DNA of 34,069 bases from Ceratorhiza oryzae-sativae (lineage: Eukaryota; Basidiomycota; Agaricomycetes; Cantharellales; Ceratobasidiaceae), in NCBI GenBank assembly GCA_030998015.1, contig JARWMV010000153.1, forward strand, positions 1-34,069, written 5' to 3'. Below, piece after piece: positions 25,325 through 33,545 of the stretch. Both the position numbers and the translations under genes were made by a program. Numbering within the stretch: position 1 is the stretch's first letter; each line of letters opens with the position of its first letter. Under the pieces are notes generated by a model, which worked only from the letters and a program-made list of their open reading frames with translations, ran no database searches and was not told the DNA's origin.

Positions 25325-25478
25325 GACCCGTGCACGCCTGCGAACGCCTTGGCTTAAGCCAAGCAAGCTTGGCTCATATTGACCTTAAGGTCAATAATCA
25401 AGCCAAGATTACCCCTCGGGTCAACAGCATGTATTTATATATAAATACAATGCTGGTTGACCCTAAGCGGGGGTATGA
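25325..25478 (+). repeat. Family F copy 5, internally deleted
   Basis: Keeps both ends (GACCCGTGCACGCCTGCG and AAGCGGGGGTATGA) but lacks the GAGGTACCCTGG and CGCCGCGAACG hairpins; the deletion joins AAGCCAAG to ATTACCCCTCGGGT. Confidence 0.9.
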
Positions 25479-25585
25479 ATTTGGGTTTTCTAAAGCAAGA
25501 TCCATTAAAGTATTTTCGATTACACCTGTTACTCCCCAGGAAGAAGGTTAATAACGGGTTTATTGAATTGATGTTACATTCCTAT
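25479..25585 (-). other. Short cob-like stretch
   Basis: TTTTCTAAAGCAAGATCCAT followed by TAAAGTATTTTCGATTA resembles the plus-strand form of the cob exon end at 28383-28415 (TTCTAAAGCAAGGTCCAT, then AGTGTTTTCGATTATACC). It therefore looks like a diverged duplicate of the last ~12 cob codons, cut by family F. Confidence 0.5.
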
Positions 25586-25719
25586 TTCCAACTCTCTGAT
25601 CGCGCCTTTAGGCGCGGCCTAAGCGCTGAGGACTCTGATTCCGACGGAATCAGGCGCCTCCCGTGGTGGATGGGCCAGAGCGAAGCGACGGTCCTCACCA
25701 CCACGGGGGGCGAGTAAGC

Positions 25720-26920
25720 AGGGATTCTAATTGTATGAGAATCACCTCTTTTGGATTTATAGCATTTTAAGCCCCACTTAGAGTTTAAAGCATTGATTAA
25801 CAACTCAACTTCATTCAATGTAAAGGAATGAGTACATAATTCAACATATCGACACTGTTTATTTCTTGTCCCATCATCTGCAAAAAGCCTGACTTTTTGC
25901 CAATAAGCTAAGCCTAAGGGAGTTAAAAGATTCCCGCGCGCGTTAGTTGCTGGTGGGACTTGTCCCACCAACCAACGTGAGCAATCGCAACCGTTTGCGA
26001 TTGCTAGTGCGCGGCATAATATCGATATTTAGCCGCCGGCTGAAAATGACGAACGGTCGTCATTTTCTACGAGGGAATCTTTAGGATTCCCTCTAACGCC
26101 GGCGGGCAGGAACTACTTTTTTTCCATCGATATAGAACAATTCAAAGAATATATTAAAGCAAGGCAAGGAAAGGGTGTTAAACCTGACCCGTGCCCGCCT
26201 ACGATCGCAGCTCCGCCTCAAGCTAGAACTATATTCAGCACCAGTTACTTTGTGGGGCCCGGTTTTAGTTGTTTTAGGTTCCAGGTTACAATAACTAGTG
26301 ACCCCCAATAAGGCAATGGCCTCCCAATGCGTCACAAACGTATTGGGGGGGCCATTACCAACATCAATCCTTGACATTTCCTAAGGAATTGTCAAGGAAT
26401 GGCAGTTTGGGGGGTCAATGGCGCCACAAGTTTTGTGGCGCGCATTGCAATCATTGGGGGTCTACTGAATAATTTATACAAATGTTCAAGATATTCTCTG
26501 TTAGGAGCCCCTTGAACAAAAAATAATCTTGCATTTGCATATTGTTTCTGAATATATAAATCGCCCAGGCAGAGACCAATTAAAATATATTTCAATTCAC
26601 TCCCCTACGCCCCGACGGGAAATTGACGTCTGCAAAAAAGTCAGTTGGTCTGACCAGATCAACTTCCGTCAATTATCCCGGCGGGAATTTGGAGACGGCT
26701 CTCCGCGCGTGGGCCGCGCCTCTGGCGCGATCTAAGCGCGGAGGGAGGTAAAGTGATTTGGGGTCTTTCTTCCTTGCTTAACAGCACAGATCTAGTTCTT
26801 TTCTCTTCAGATGATTTAATAGGCACTATAGAAGAAAGGGAAAGTAGACAAAATACATGATTACTTACGTCAAATATGACCCGTGCACGCCTGCGAACGC
26901 CTTGGCTTAAGCCAAGCAAG
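25720..26920 (-). pseudogene. HEG-4: LAGLIDADG endonuclease split by at least four repeats
   Basis: Minus-strand pieces: FDVSNHVFCLLSLSSIVPIK and LSKEERPQITLPP (26880-26750). A B hairpin and the AATTGACGTCTGC palindrome (26600-26745) follow, then LKYILIGLCLGDLYIQKQYA (first motif) and EYLEHLYKLFS (26595-26465). A C-type block (26305-26463) comes before CNLEPKTTKTGPHKVTG (~26290-26225), family I (26187-26222), then RFNTLSLPCFNIFFELFYID, GKKVVP and element A copy 23. Last are NLLTPLGLAYW, ADDGTRNKQCRYVELCTHSF and LNEVELLINALNSKWGLKCY (25933-25730). Directly before ADDG a 21-base palindrome (25886-25906) adds about six codons in frame. The C-terminus is replaced by B repeats (25590-25715). Confidence 0.83.
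25934..26105 (+). repeat. Element A copy 23
   Basis: Full plus copy inside HEG-4, between GKKVVP and NLLTPLGLAYW. Confidence 0.97.
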
Positions 26921-27130
26921 CTTGGCTCATATTGACCTTAAGGTCAATGTAAGCCAAGGCGGCCCTGGCGTGCGCGCGGCGTCTGATTCCGAGGTACCCT
27001 GGAACTTAAAGTTCCAGGGTACCTCGCAATACCTCGCCGCGAACGCGGCCTCGATATCCATTACCCCTCGGGTCAACAGCATGTATTTATATATAAATAC
27101 AATGCTGGTTGACCCTAAGCGGGGGTATGA
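26878..27130 (+). repeat. Family F copy 6
   Basis: Full-length copy starting GACCCGTGCACGCCTGCG; the later part reads TTACCCCTCGGGT instead of ACCCACGGGT. It truncates the 5' end of HEG-4. Confidence 0.92.
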
Positions 27131-27258
27131 TAGACTTCGTGTAAAGTACAAAAATTGCCATTGACCCCCCAAACTGATGCAGCTATGCTGCATTGTTTGG
27201 GGGGGTAATGGCTCTCCCAATACGCTGGCCTTACAGGCTTGGTAACGCATTGGGAGGC
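27131..27258. repeat. C hairpin plus CCAATACGC palindrome
   Basis: C hairpin 27163-27205 and a CTCCCAATACGCTGGCC/ AACGCATTGGGAG hairpin 27212-27258; the same pair occurs at 11480-11584, 15628-15718, 20254-20360 and 30512-30606. Confidence 0.82.
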
Positions 27259-27261
27259 CAT

Positions 27262-27545
27262 TGCTAGAATGGCTATGAAGTAAAATAACCAAATTATAAG
27301 TCCCCAACTTCCAGTTCCAGCCTGTTTAGGGCTAAATACGTAAGTTTGATTTAAGATGTTTCCAAAAAACACCTTCACGGTGGTTTTGGGCCCTACGGGC
27401 TTCAATTTTCATGTAAAGGATAAGATACGGTAACACGGTGTTAAGTACCAGGAAAATCCTTCTCGGCAGAAATATCTGCCTAGATGATTTAAGGCTAAGA
27501 AATGGCAACAACATTTCTATGCCCAGGGTTAATAGCCCGCGGCAG
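27262..27545 (-). pseudogene. Unidentified hydrophobic ORF fragment
   Basis: The minus strand reads GIEMLLPFLSLKSSRQIF, LPRRIFLVLNTVLPYLILYM and KIEA. A small palindrome (27372-27402, AACACCTTCACGGTGGTTTT) follows, then in another frame FFGNILNQTYVFSPKQAG and TGSWGLIIWLFYFIAILA. Two probable membrane segments suggest a real membrane-protein relic or intron ORF leader. I cannot assign it to a mitochondrial gene. It is cut by palindromes on both sides. Confidence 0.4.
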
Positions 27546-27778
27546 TAAGGACTTTGATTCCGAGGTAGCCTGGAACCTCGGGGGTCCAGGCTACCTCGCA
27601 ATACCCCGCCTCCTGGATCTCTAGAGATCCAGGGAGCGGAGCTTAAATTGTTGCACGTACGTGCAACAACTTCACGCTTGTAGAGGAGACGTCTGTGTGC
27701 GGCTTAAGCCGTACACAGACGGATCCGAAGCTTGAGTTAAATCATGCAAGCATGATTATTTCCTCAAGGGCAGCATGT
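27546..27778. repeat. Palindrome cluster (GAGGTAGCCTGG, CTGGATCTCTAG, family G)
   Basis: GAGGTAGCCTGGAACC/GGTCCAGGCTACCTC (27560-27597, also 11768-11808), CCTGGATCTCTAGAGATCCA (27612-27634, also 32031-32056), family G (27649-27737), AATCATGCAAGCATGATT (27742-27759). Confidence 0.82.
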
Positions 27779-27950
27779 CCGCCGGCGTTAGAGGGAATCC
27801 TAAAGATTCCCTCGTAGAAAATGACGACCGTTCGTCATTTTCAGCCGGCGGCTAAATATCGATATTATGCCGCGCACTAGCAATCGCAAACGGTTGCGAT
27901 TGCTCACGTTGGTTGGTGGGACAAGTCCCACCAGCAACTAACGCGCGCGG
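27779..27950 (-). repeat. Element A copy 24
   Basis: Full minus copy without nested insert. Confidence 0.97.
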
Positions 27951-28376
27951 GTATATAAACCCTCCGCGCTCTTTGATCGCCCGCAGGGCGGCCTAAGCGC
28001 GGAGGGCTCAACTAATCGATGATTTGCGAAGGCAAATCATCGATTAGCGGGGTACATATAAATACAATGCTGGCTGAAGTAGTTGCACATACGTGATGTG
28101 CAACTATTTCACATTTTTATTCCATGTTAAAAAGAAAAACCTCTTCTTTTAGAAATTTTCCATGGTTAAGGGGACTTCTTAGATCCAACGCTCTCTGATC
28201 GCGCCTTTAGGCGCGGCCAGATCATAGGCCGCCGCGTGACAAAACATGAATTTGCCTTAGAGTGAAGGAGGGGTTGAAAGTTTCATTTTTCAATTTTTAT
28301 CCAAAAATATAACCACTGCCTGGATCTTACTAGTCCCGTGTTGAGGGAAACAGAAAGGCATTTACTATTGATAACT
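27951..28376. other. 3' flank of cob with B palindromes
   Basis: B hairpin 27960-28008, an ATCGATGATTTGCG palindrome, GTTGCACATACGTGATGTGCAAC (28082-28105), and a B-like piece at 28190-28220. The rest (28110-28376) is AT-rich with no gene. Confidence 0.5.
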
Positions 28377-28664
28377 TTAACCTTCTAAAGCAAGGTCCAT
28401 TAGAGTGTTTTCGATTATACCAACAGCCGGAACAATAATTACAAACCAAGCAAAGTACAATGCTGTAGCTACTTGTCCTACTTCCACAAATGGTGAGTTT
28501 GGGTGTTGACTTCCAATCCACATTAGGATGAAGAAGTCAGCCACAAATACCCAGAAGAAGAATTTCATTATTGGTCTGAATTGGTTACCTCTAATTCTAG
28601 ATGTGTCAACGATTGGCATTATTAATAGTATTAACAATGAAGCAAACATAGCTATAACTCCTAG
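28377..28664 (-). CDS. cob: Cytochrome b, last exon
   Basis: Encodes the C-terminal ~95 residues of apocytochrome b, the haem-bearing subunit of complex III. Visible: LGVIAMFASLLILLIMPIVD, TSRIRGNQFRPIMKFFFWVF, DFFILMWIGSQHPNSPFVEV and GQVATALYFAWFVIIVPAVG, ending IENTLMDLALEG and TAA at 28379-28377. The conserved TSRIRG and GxQHP are present. Code similarity begins near 28664 (LGVIAMF, usually preceded by PNK). Upstream residues do not match cytochrome b, so an intron ends there. The preceding exons are not in the window. Confidence 0.95.
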   Translation of the reverse strand, partial: LGVIAMFASLLILLIMPIVDTSRIRGNQFRPIMKFFFWVFVADFFILMWIGSQHPNSPFVEVGQVATALYFAWFVIIVPAVGIIENTLMDLALEG

Positions 28665-28691
28665 CCGTATGAAGCTACTTTGTAACGGATT

Positions 28692-29012
28692 TTATTTAAC
28701 GCCATTTTCGCTATTCAGCAGAGAATCTATGTAGCATTTTAAAGAAATATCTCGATATTCAATAGCCTGTTTAAGTGCTTGTAATGATTCAAATTCATTT
28801 GTAAAACCAAACTGTCGAGATTTTATATTAAATTCACTAGGAAAGACACATTTCCAAGCTACGATACTCCCTTTTAATGGCCCTCGTCCAAAAACCGCCT
28901 GAATATTATTTTCGCCTGATTTAGTATCATTTGCTCGGGATTTAAACCAAGATTGAATATTATCAAGCCAATATTCTTTACCCTTGACTTGGCTTAGCCA
29001 AGCTAGACTCTT
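28692..29012 (-). pseudogene. C-terminal part of a large LAGLIDADG HEG in the cob intron
   Basis: EYWLDNIQSWFKSRANDTKS, NNIQAVFGRGPLKGSIVAWK, CVFPSEFNIKSRQFGFTNEF and ALKQAIEYRDISLKCYIDSL, with TAA at 28694-28692, 28 bases before the cob exon. From memory of the family (not checked by search), this resembles the C-terminal domain of the large fungal HEGs whose central part reads 'SDIRRLTS...NRKLSL', which occurs at 32383-32631 here. The 5' end is foreign (palindromes GTTGGTCTTACTAGACCAAC at 29072-29091 and element A copy 25). It is therefore probably the tail of the same gene, separated by ~3 kb of insertions. Confidence 0.65.
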
Positions 29013-29124
29013 CCCTGCCCAGTCAACAGGGACCACAGGCGAGCCTGGCGAGGGCCCCAACGAACGTTAGTTGGTCTTACTAGACCAACTTATTCGAAGA
29101 GTGCTAGAAAACAGGTTTAAAGAC

Positions 29125-29296
29125 CCGCGCGCGTTAGTTGCTGGTGGGACTTGTCCCACCAACCAACGTGAGCAATCGCAACCGTTTGCGATTGCTAGTG
29201 CGCGGCATAATATCGATATTTAGCCGCCGGCTGAAAATGACGAACGGTCGTCATTTTCTACGAGGGAATCTTTAGGATTCCCTCTAACGCCGGCGG
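29125..29296 (+). repeat. Element A copy 25
   Basis: Full plus copy joined directly to family F copy 7. Confidence 0.97.
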
Positions 29297-29530
29297 GACC
29301 CGTGCACGCCTGCGAACGCCTTGGCTCATATTGACCTTAAGGTCAATAATCAAGCCAAGTCGGCCCTGGCGTGCGCGCGGCGTCTGATTCCGAGGTACCC
29401 TGGAACTGAAAGTTCCAGGGTACCTCGCAATACCTCGCCGCGAACGCGGCCTCGATAACCAAACCCCTCGGGTCAACAGCATGTATTTATATATAAATAC
29501 AATGCTGGTTGACCCTAAGCGGGGGTTTGA
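29297..29530 (+). repeat. Family F copy 7
   Basis: Slightly shortened F (lacks CTTAAGCCAAGCAAGC); followed by an E hairpin (29551-29595) and B hairpin (29632-29680). Confidence 0.92.
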
Positions 29531-29689
29531 AGCATCACCCCGCTAATCGATACCCCTGCCAAGACGTGCGCTAAAGCGCAGTTCTCTAGGCAGGGTGTAG
29601 ATTTGCCTTCGCAAATCATCGATTAGTGGAGCCCCCTCCGCGCTTAGGCCGCCCTGCGGGCGATCAAAGAGCGCGGAGGGTAGTTGGCA

Positions 29690-30846
29690 TTGTGGATCCT
29701 AATAAGGAATGTAAAATAGGTAATGATTTTTTTGGAATTCGTATTATGTAACCGTTACCGTCTTTGTTAATAGTGCATTTGAGATCCCATTTCTCATTCA
29801 GAGTTTTGGCTAAAAGTTCAACTTCTTCCTTTGTGAAACCTTGAGTATTTAATATTACTACATGGTAAGTTCTACAAAAAGAACCATCATCACAAATCCA
29901 GTAGACCCCCAACAAGGCAATGGCCTCCCAATGCGTCACAAACGTATTGGGGGGGGCCATTACCTTATTGGGGGGCGGATGCCCCTCAAACAATGCAGCG
30001 TAGCTGCACATGTTTGGGGGGCAGTAGGCTAATCCTAGTGGCGTTAATAATTCTGCAATAATTAATGGAACTATTTTTTTACCATCAAGGTAAAATAGAT
30101 TGTAAAGCTCATTAAAACAAGGTCCGCGCGCGTTAGTTGCTGGTGGGACTTGTCCCACCAACCAACGTGAGCAATCGCAACCGTTTGCGATTGCTAGTGC
30201 GCGGCATAATATCGATATTTAGCCGCCGGCTGAAAATGACGAACGGTCGTCATTTTCTACGAGGGAATCTTTAGGATTCCCTCTAACGCCGGCGGGAGTT
30301 TTGAATCTTATACTATAATGTATTTTCCCTGTTTTATTGTTTGATAGAGGATTATGTGTCTGTATCATTGGAACTTGAGAACAATATTCTTGAAATATAG
30401 AATAAAGGTGGAACAAATATTCTTTGTGAATAACTCCTTGTTCAAACCGTAATCGTGCATTGACACCACCTTTTTGTTTCTCAATATTAAGATCGCCTAG
30501 AATAAGCCCAACGGCCTCCCAATGCGTTACCAAGCCCTACGGGCCAGCGTATTGGGAGTGCCATTACCCCCCCAAACAATGCAGCATAGCTGCATCAGTT
30601 TGGGGGGTCAACGGCAATTTCTGTTAGTTTTTGAGAAAGAGTAAATTGTTCTTTTTCCTTATTAGTTAAGCGGTGGCGTTTATCATCAGCGGGGTTAATG
30701 GGAACTGCAGAACTAAATAATAGTCCACTAAAGATAGCCATTTCAAATCCAATTGACTGAATACAATCCATATAGAATAAAAATGCCGTGGCACAAAGTA
30801 GAATTAAAAAAAGAAATATTCGAAGAGAAGATATTAAATAAAACAT
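29690..30846 (-). pseudogene. HEG-3: LAGLIDADG endonuclease interrupted by three repeats
   Basis: MFYLISSLRIFLFLILLC, then FSSAVPINPADDKRHRLTNK and EKEQFTLSQKLTEIAV (30846-30615). A C-type block (30512-30613) follows, then GLILGDLNIEKQKGGVNARL (first motif), HKEYLFHLYSIFQEYCSQ and TGKIHYSIRFKT (30511-30296). Element A copy 26 separates this from PCFNELYNLFYLDGKKIVPL and ELLTPLGLAY (30123-30030). Another C-type block (29905-30027) precedes YWICDDGSFCRTYHVVILNT (second motif), KEEVELLAKTLNEKWDLKC and GYIIRIPKKSLPILHSLL (29904-29690). The usual KIGL end is replaced by a B hairpin. A few residues (FSL-type, before PCFNELY) are missing at element A. All catalytic motifs are present. Confidence 0.87.
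30124..30295 (+). repeat. Element A copy 26
   Basis: Full plus copy inside HEG-3. On the minus strand its first hairpin gives an ATG and MVGQVPPATNARG in frame with PCFNELY of the HEG. Confidence 0.97.
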
Positions 30847-30895
30847 TGTTAAAATAAATACATATTATAAGACTAACATATTAAAGGTATATCAT

Positions 30896-31292
30896 ACCGT
30901 CGCGTTGGGACCGCCCGAATGGTTTCGGTCCAGCAAGATTTTATAAATCTTGCATGGAAGGATTCCATAGGAATCCTTGTGCCCGTAGACCCCCAATGAT
31001 GCAATTAGGGGCCACTTAAAATAGCAAAGCTATTTTAGAGGCCCCGTAATTGCTTCATTTGGGGGGTGGATGCCCCCCAAACAATGCAGCGTAGCTGCAC
31101 ATGTTTGGGGGGCACTAGGGCCCAAAACCACCCCCAAACAATGCAGCGTAGCTGCACATGTTTGGGGGTGTTTTTGGAAATCGCATTTCGGGCGTCCCCA
31201 GCGCGGCCGGCGCGGCCGAGAGTGCATGATTTGGTGTCCCATTGATGGGACGCCAAATCTACATGCATTCTCGAGTGTCAGAGAGTGATCTC
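30896..31292. other. Repeat cluster (H, D, C, C, K), no gene
   Basis: TCCAGCAAGATTTTATAAAT hairpin 30931-30958; D+C block 30984-31112; a second C hairpin 31133-31167 right behind it; CGGGCGTCCCCAGCGCGGCC and GGTGTCCCATTGATGGGACG palindromes at 31189-31275. The last part is nearly identical to 4975-5098, inside HEG copy 1. Confidence 0.75.
31130..31168. repeat. Family C hairpin (representative)
   Basis: CCCCCAAACAATGCAGCGTA followed by GCTGCACATGTTTGGGGG: a long hairpin around GCAGCGTAGCTGC. About 23 copies, at about 216, 577, 3777, 4136, 7022, 7190, 9139, 11480, 12210, 13359, 15216 (half), 15406, 15676, 17600, 18112, 20321, 21743, 27163, 29983, 30567, 31074, 31133 and 31530. Many carry small differences on one arm compensated on the other (e.g. 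CAGCTACGCTG/CAGCATAGCTG loops). Often preceded by a TGACC or TAGACC and followed by GGTCA, so the host sites may be symmetrical too. Confidence 0.9.
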
Positions 31293-31464
31293 CCGCCGGC
31301 GTTAGAGGGAATCTGAAAGATTCCCTCGTAGAAAATGACGACCACTCGTCATTTTCAGCCGGCGGCTAAATATCGATATTATTCCGCGCACTAGCAATCG
31401 CAAACGGTTGCGATTGCTTACGTTGGTTGGTGGGACAAGTCCCACCAGCAACTAACGCGCGCGG
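31293..31464 (-). repeat. Element A copy 27 (diverged)
   Basis: The only copy with several substitutions: loop CTGAAAG instead of CCTAAAG in hairpin 5, ACCACTCGT in hairpin 4 (breaking the stem), ATTCCGCGC and TGCTTACG. It shares the CTGAAAG loop with the mini-element at 33185. Confidence 0.95.
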
Positions 31465-31826
31465 CACATCCTCTACCCCCCCCAACATGCTGTAAGTCAT
31501 TGGGGGGGGGCCCAGTGGAAATGGGTTGCTGCCCACCAAACAATGCAGCGTAGCTGCACATGTTTGGGGGTCAGTAGAAACGCCTACTTTAGTCGGAGTC
31601 CACAGCGCAAAAACAACCGTGCCGTCAAAATGGGGTAGTTAGTGGAGTATGGTAAAATAGGTAAATAGATAAAATTACTTACCTTCTCTTTTATTCTTTT
31701 TAGGGTGAATATTTGATTTAAATTAAAAAGCTTAACAAAGACGGTTTATAAAACATAGATTAAGCGTTAAATAAAATTTTAGGCTGGAATTAATTTATAG
31801 GAAGTATTAATTAAAATTAAACTTTT
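31465..31826 (-). other. AT-rich non-coding segment with second group I fragment
   Basis: 31470-31568 holds C-type palindromes. On the minus strand, 31650-31570 reads CCATACTCCACTAACTACCC, GCGCTGTGGACTCCGACTAA and AGTAGGCGTTTCTACTG. This matches the probable group I core at 22434-22560 without its palindrome. The rest, to 31826, is AT-rich, with no gene seen. Confidence 0.5.
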
Positions 31827-32218
31827 TTAGGTCCGAATTTCCTCCATTAAGTATAACTTCTTATGGTGTTTCACCAAAATGACTAATAATTTTACCCGAA
31901 GAACAATTCCGTAACGATGGATACATTTCAATTGTCCATCGTGAGAATCCCTAAACCAAGACTCAACATCTCGCCCAATTTCAAGCTCATAAATGTTTAT
32001 TGAAGTCGTTTGTTAGGATAACTCCGCTCCCTGGATCTCTAGAGATCCAGGAGGCGGATAATGCCCCCGCTCTATCGGCTAAAATCTTAGGTGTAACCCA
32101 AGATTTCAGCCGCCCTGCCTAGAGAACTGCGCTTTAGCGCACGTCTTGGCAGGGGTATCGATTAGCGGGGTACTGCTAAGCCCCCCATTTACAGTCACCA
32201 AGAATAAACCCTATAATG

Positions 32219-32382
32219 CCCCCGCTCTATCGGCTAAAATCTTAGGTGTAACCCAAGATTTCAGCCGCTAAAGCGGAGGGTCAACGACCCGTGGGCATTG
32301 TTAACGAGGCCGCGTTCGCGGCGAGCCGCGCGCACGCCAGGGCCGCCTTGGCAAGCCAAGGCGTTCGCAGGCGTGCACGGGT
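32219..32382 (-). repeat. Cassette F' (minus, without E hairpin)
   Basis: CCCCCGCTCTATCGGC to CACGGGT, lacking the CTGCCTAGAGAACTGCGC hairpin found in the other F' copies; the complete hairpin occurs separately at 32112-32153. Confidence 0.88.
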
Positions 32383-32631
32383 AATAAAAAATATAGATGG
32401 GGTAGTCAAATTATCAGTGTAAGTGGGAAGTTTTACATTAGTTAAATTAAGACTCATTAAATTTAATTGTTCCGATAAAGATAGTTTTCTATTTACTCCA
32501 TCTGCTGAAAGGTCATAAACAATGTGTGTAGCAAGAGCCAGTGAAAAAGGATCTAATTTTAAATTATTAGATGTTAAACGTCGTATGTCTGACAATTTTT
32601 GAAAAGCAATAAATTTTTCTCCATAAATATT

Positions 32632-32841
32632 ACCCGTGCACGCCTGCGAACGCCTTGGCTTGCCAAGGCGGCCCTGGCGTGCGCGCGGCTCGCCGCGAAC
32701 GCGGCCTCGTTAACAATGCCCACGGGTCGTTGACCCTCCGCTTTATTACCCCTGCCAAGACGTGCGCTAAAGCGCAGTTCTCTAGGCAGGGCGGCTGAAA
32801 TCTTGGGTTACACCTAAGATTTTAGCCGATAGAGCGGGGGC
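32632..32841 (+). repeat. Cassette F' (plus)
   Basis: Same as 18958-19168, directly followed by element A copy 28. Together with the minus copy at 32219-32382 it flanks the HEG piece SDIRRLTS in inverted orientation. Confidence 0.9.
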
Positions 32842-33055
32842 CCGCGCGCGTTAGTTGCTGGTGGGACTTGTCCCACCAACCAACGTGAGCAATCGCAACC
32901 GTTTGCGATTGCTAGTGCGCGGCATAATATCGATATTTAGCCGCCGGCTGAAAATGACGAACGGTCGTCATTTTCTACGAGGGAATCTTTATGTGAGGTA
33001 GCCTGGACTCATGGTCAAGGCTACCTCAACTGAGGATTCCCTCTAACGCCGGCGG
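32842..33055 (+). repeat. Element A copy 28 with shortened nested palindrome
   Basis: 214 bases; the nested insert here is GTGAGGTAGCCTGGACTCAT..., 8 bases shorter than in the other seven nested copies and with altered edges. Confidence 0.96.
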
Positions 33056-33184
33056 GCATAAAGTTATTACCTCTAATTCTACAAGAAATATGTCCTTCAG
33101 CTTGGAAAAATCCATTTGCTACTAAACGAAACTCTTCCGGATTAAAATTAGGAGGTAATTTGAAATTCGCAGGAACTCCTTCTC

Positions 33185-33231
33185 CCGCCGGCGTTAGAGG
33201 GAATCTGAAAGATTCCCTCTAACGCGCGCGG
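33185..33231 (-). repeat. Mini element A (terminal repeats plus hairpin 5 only)
   Basis: 47 bases: CCGCCGGCGTTAGAGGGAAT, loop CTGAAAG, then GATTCCCTCTAACGCGCGCG and G. It has the two termini of element A and hairpin 5 but none of hairpins 1-4. The flanks extend the stem by 7 bp (CCTTCTC / GAGAAGG). It lies inside HEG code between NEPPS and GVPANF. Confidence 0.95.
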
Positions 33232-33379
33232 GAGAAGGCGGTTCGTTTTTACATCGGTTTAATTGCTCACGTGCAGAAGAGATAGACAAATTGTTTTTAT
33301 CGGTTGAATTGAAATTGGAAAATTCAGAATTTTGAGCATAGATTAAAATAAGAAATACTATTTCCGTAAAATCTTCCAG

Positions 33380-33545
33380 CCTTTATTGACTATATCTTAT
33401 CTAAAAATTGAACCAGCAATTCTCAAATTTGGGCAATTGCTGTGCACTAACCAGTCCGTAAGATTGAACCAGGAAAATTTTGTAATCTAGAGTTTTACGT
33501 ATAGTCTATGAAGTTTTTTGACCGAGCAAAGCACGAGGCGCCTGA
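33380..33545 (-). other. Group I intron core upstream of the large HEG
   Basis: On the minus strand, CATAGACTATACGTAAAAC (R, ~33518-33500) is followed by AGATAAGATATAGTCAATAA (S, ~33406-33387). GACTATA and TATAGTC pair as P7. The paired GAATTGCTG/CAGCAATTG hairpin at 33413-33443 lies between (P8-like). The HEG ORF begins just after S, as in introns with a 3'-located ORF. Together with the HEG tail next to the cob exon this suggests a cob intron. Confidence 0.7.

Larger units (their letters stand above)
31827..33365 (-). pseudogene. Large LAGLIDADG HEG, 5' and middle parts, split by repeats
   Basis: Downstream of a group I core. Minus-strand pieces: EIVFLILIYAQNSEFSNF and SARELNR-type residues to NEPPS (33365-33233). 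The mini-element follows, then PANFKLPPNFNPEEFRLVAN and GFFQAEGHISCRIRGNNFM (33184-33056; GFFQAEG is a LAGLIDADG-type motif). Element A copy 28 with F' comes next, then IYGEKFIAFQKLSDIRRLTS, LALATHIVYDLSADGVNRKL and NLTTPSIFF (32631-32383). F' (32219-32382) precedes IGFILGDCKWG (32218-32173, second motif with GD), E and others (32025-32172), and finally ELEIGRDVESWFRDSHDG and LKCIHRYGIVLRVKLLVI to TAA (32016-31827). Residues between NNFM and IYGEKF appear deleted. Confidence 0.8.
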
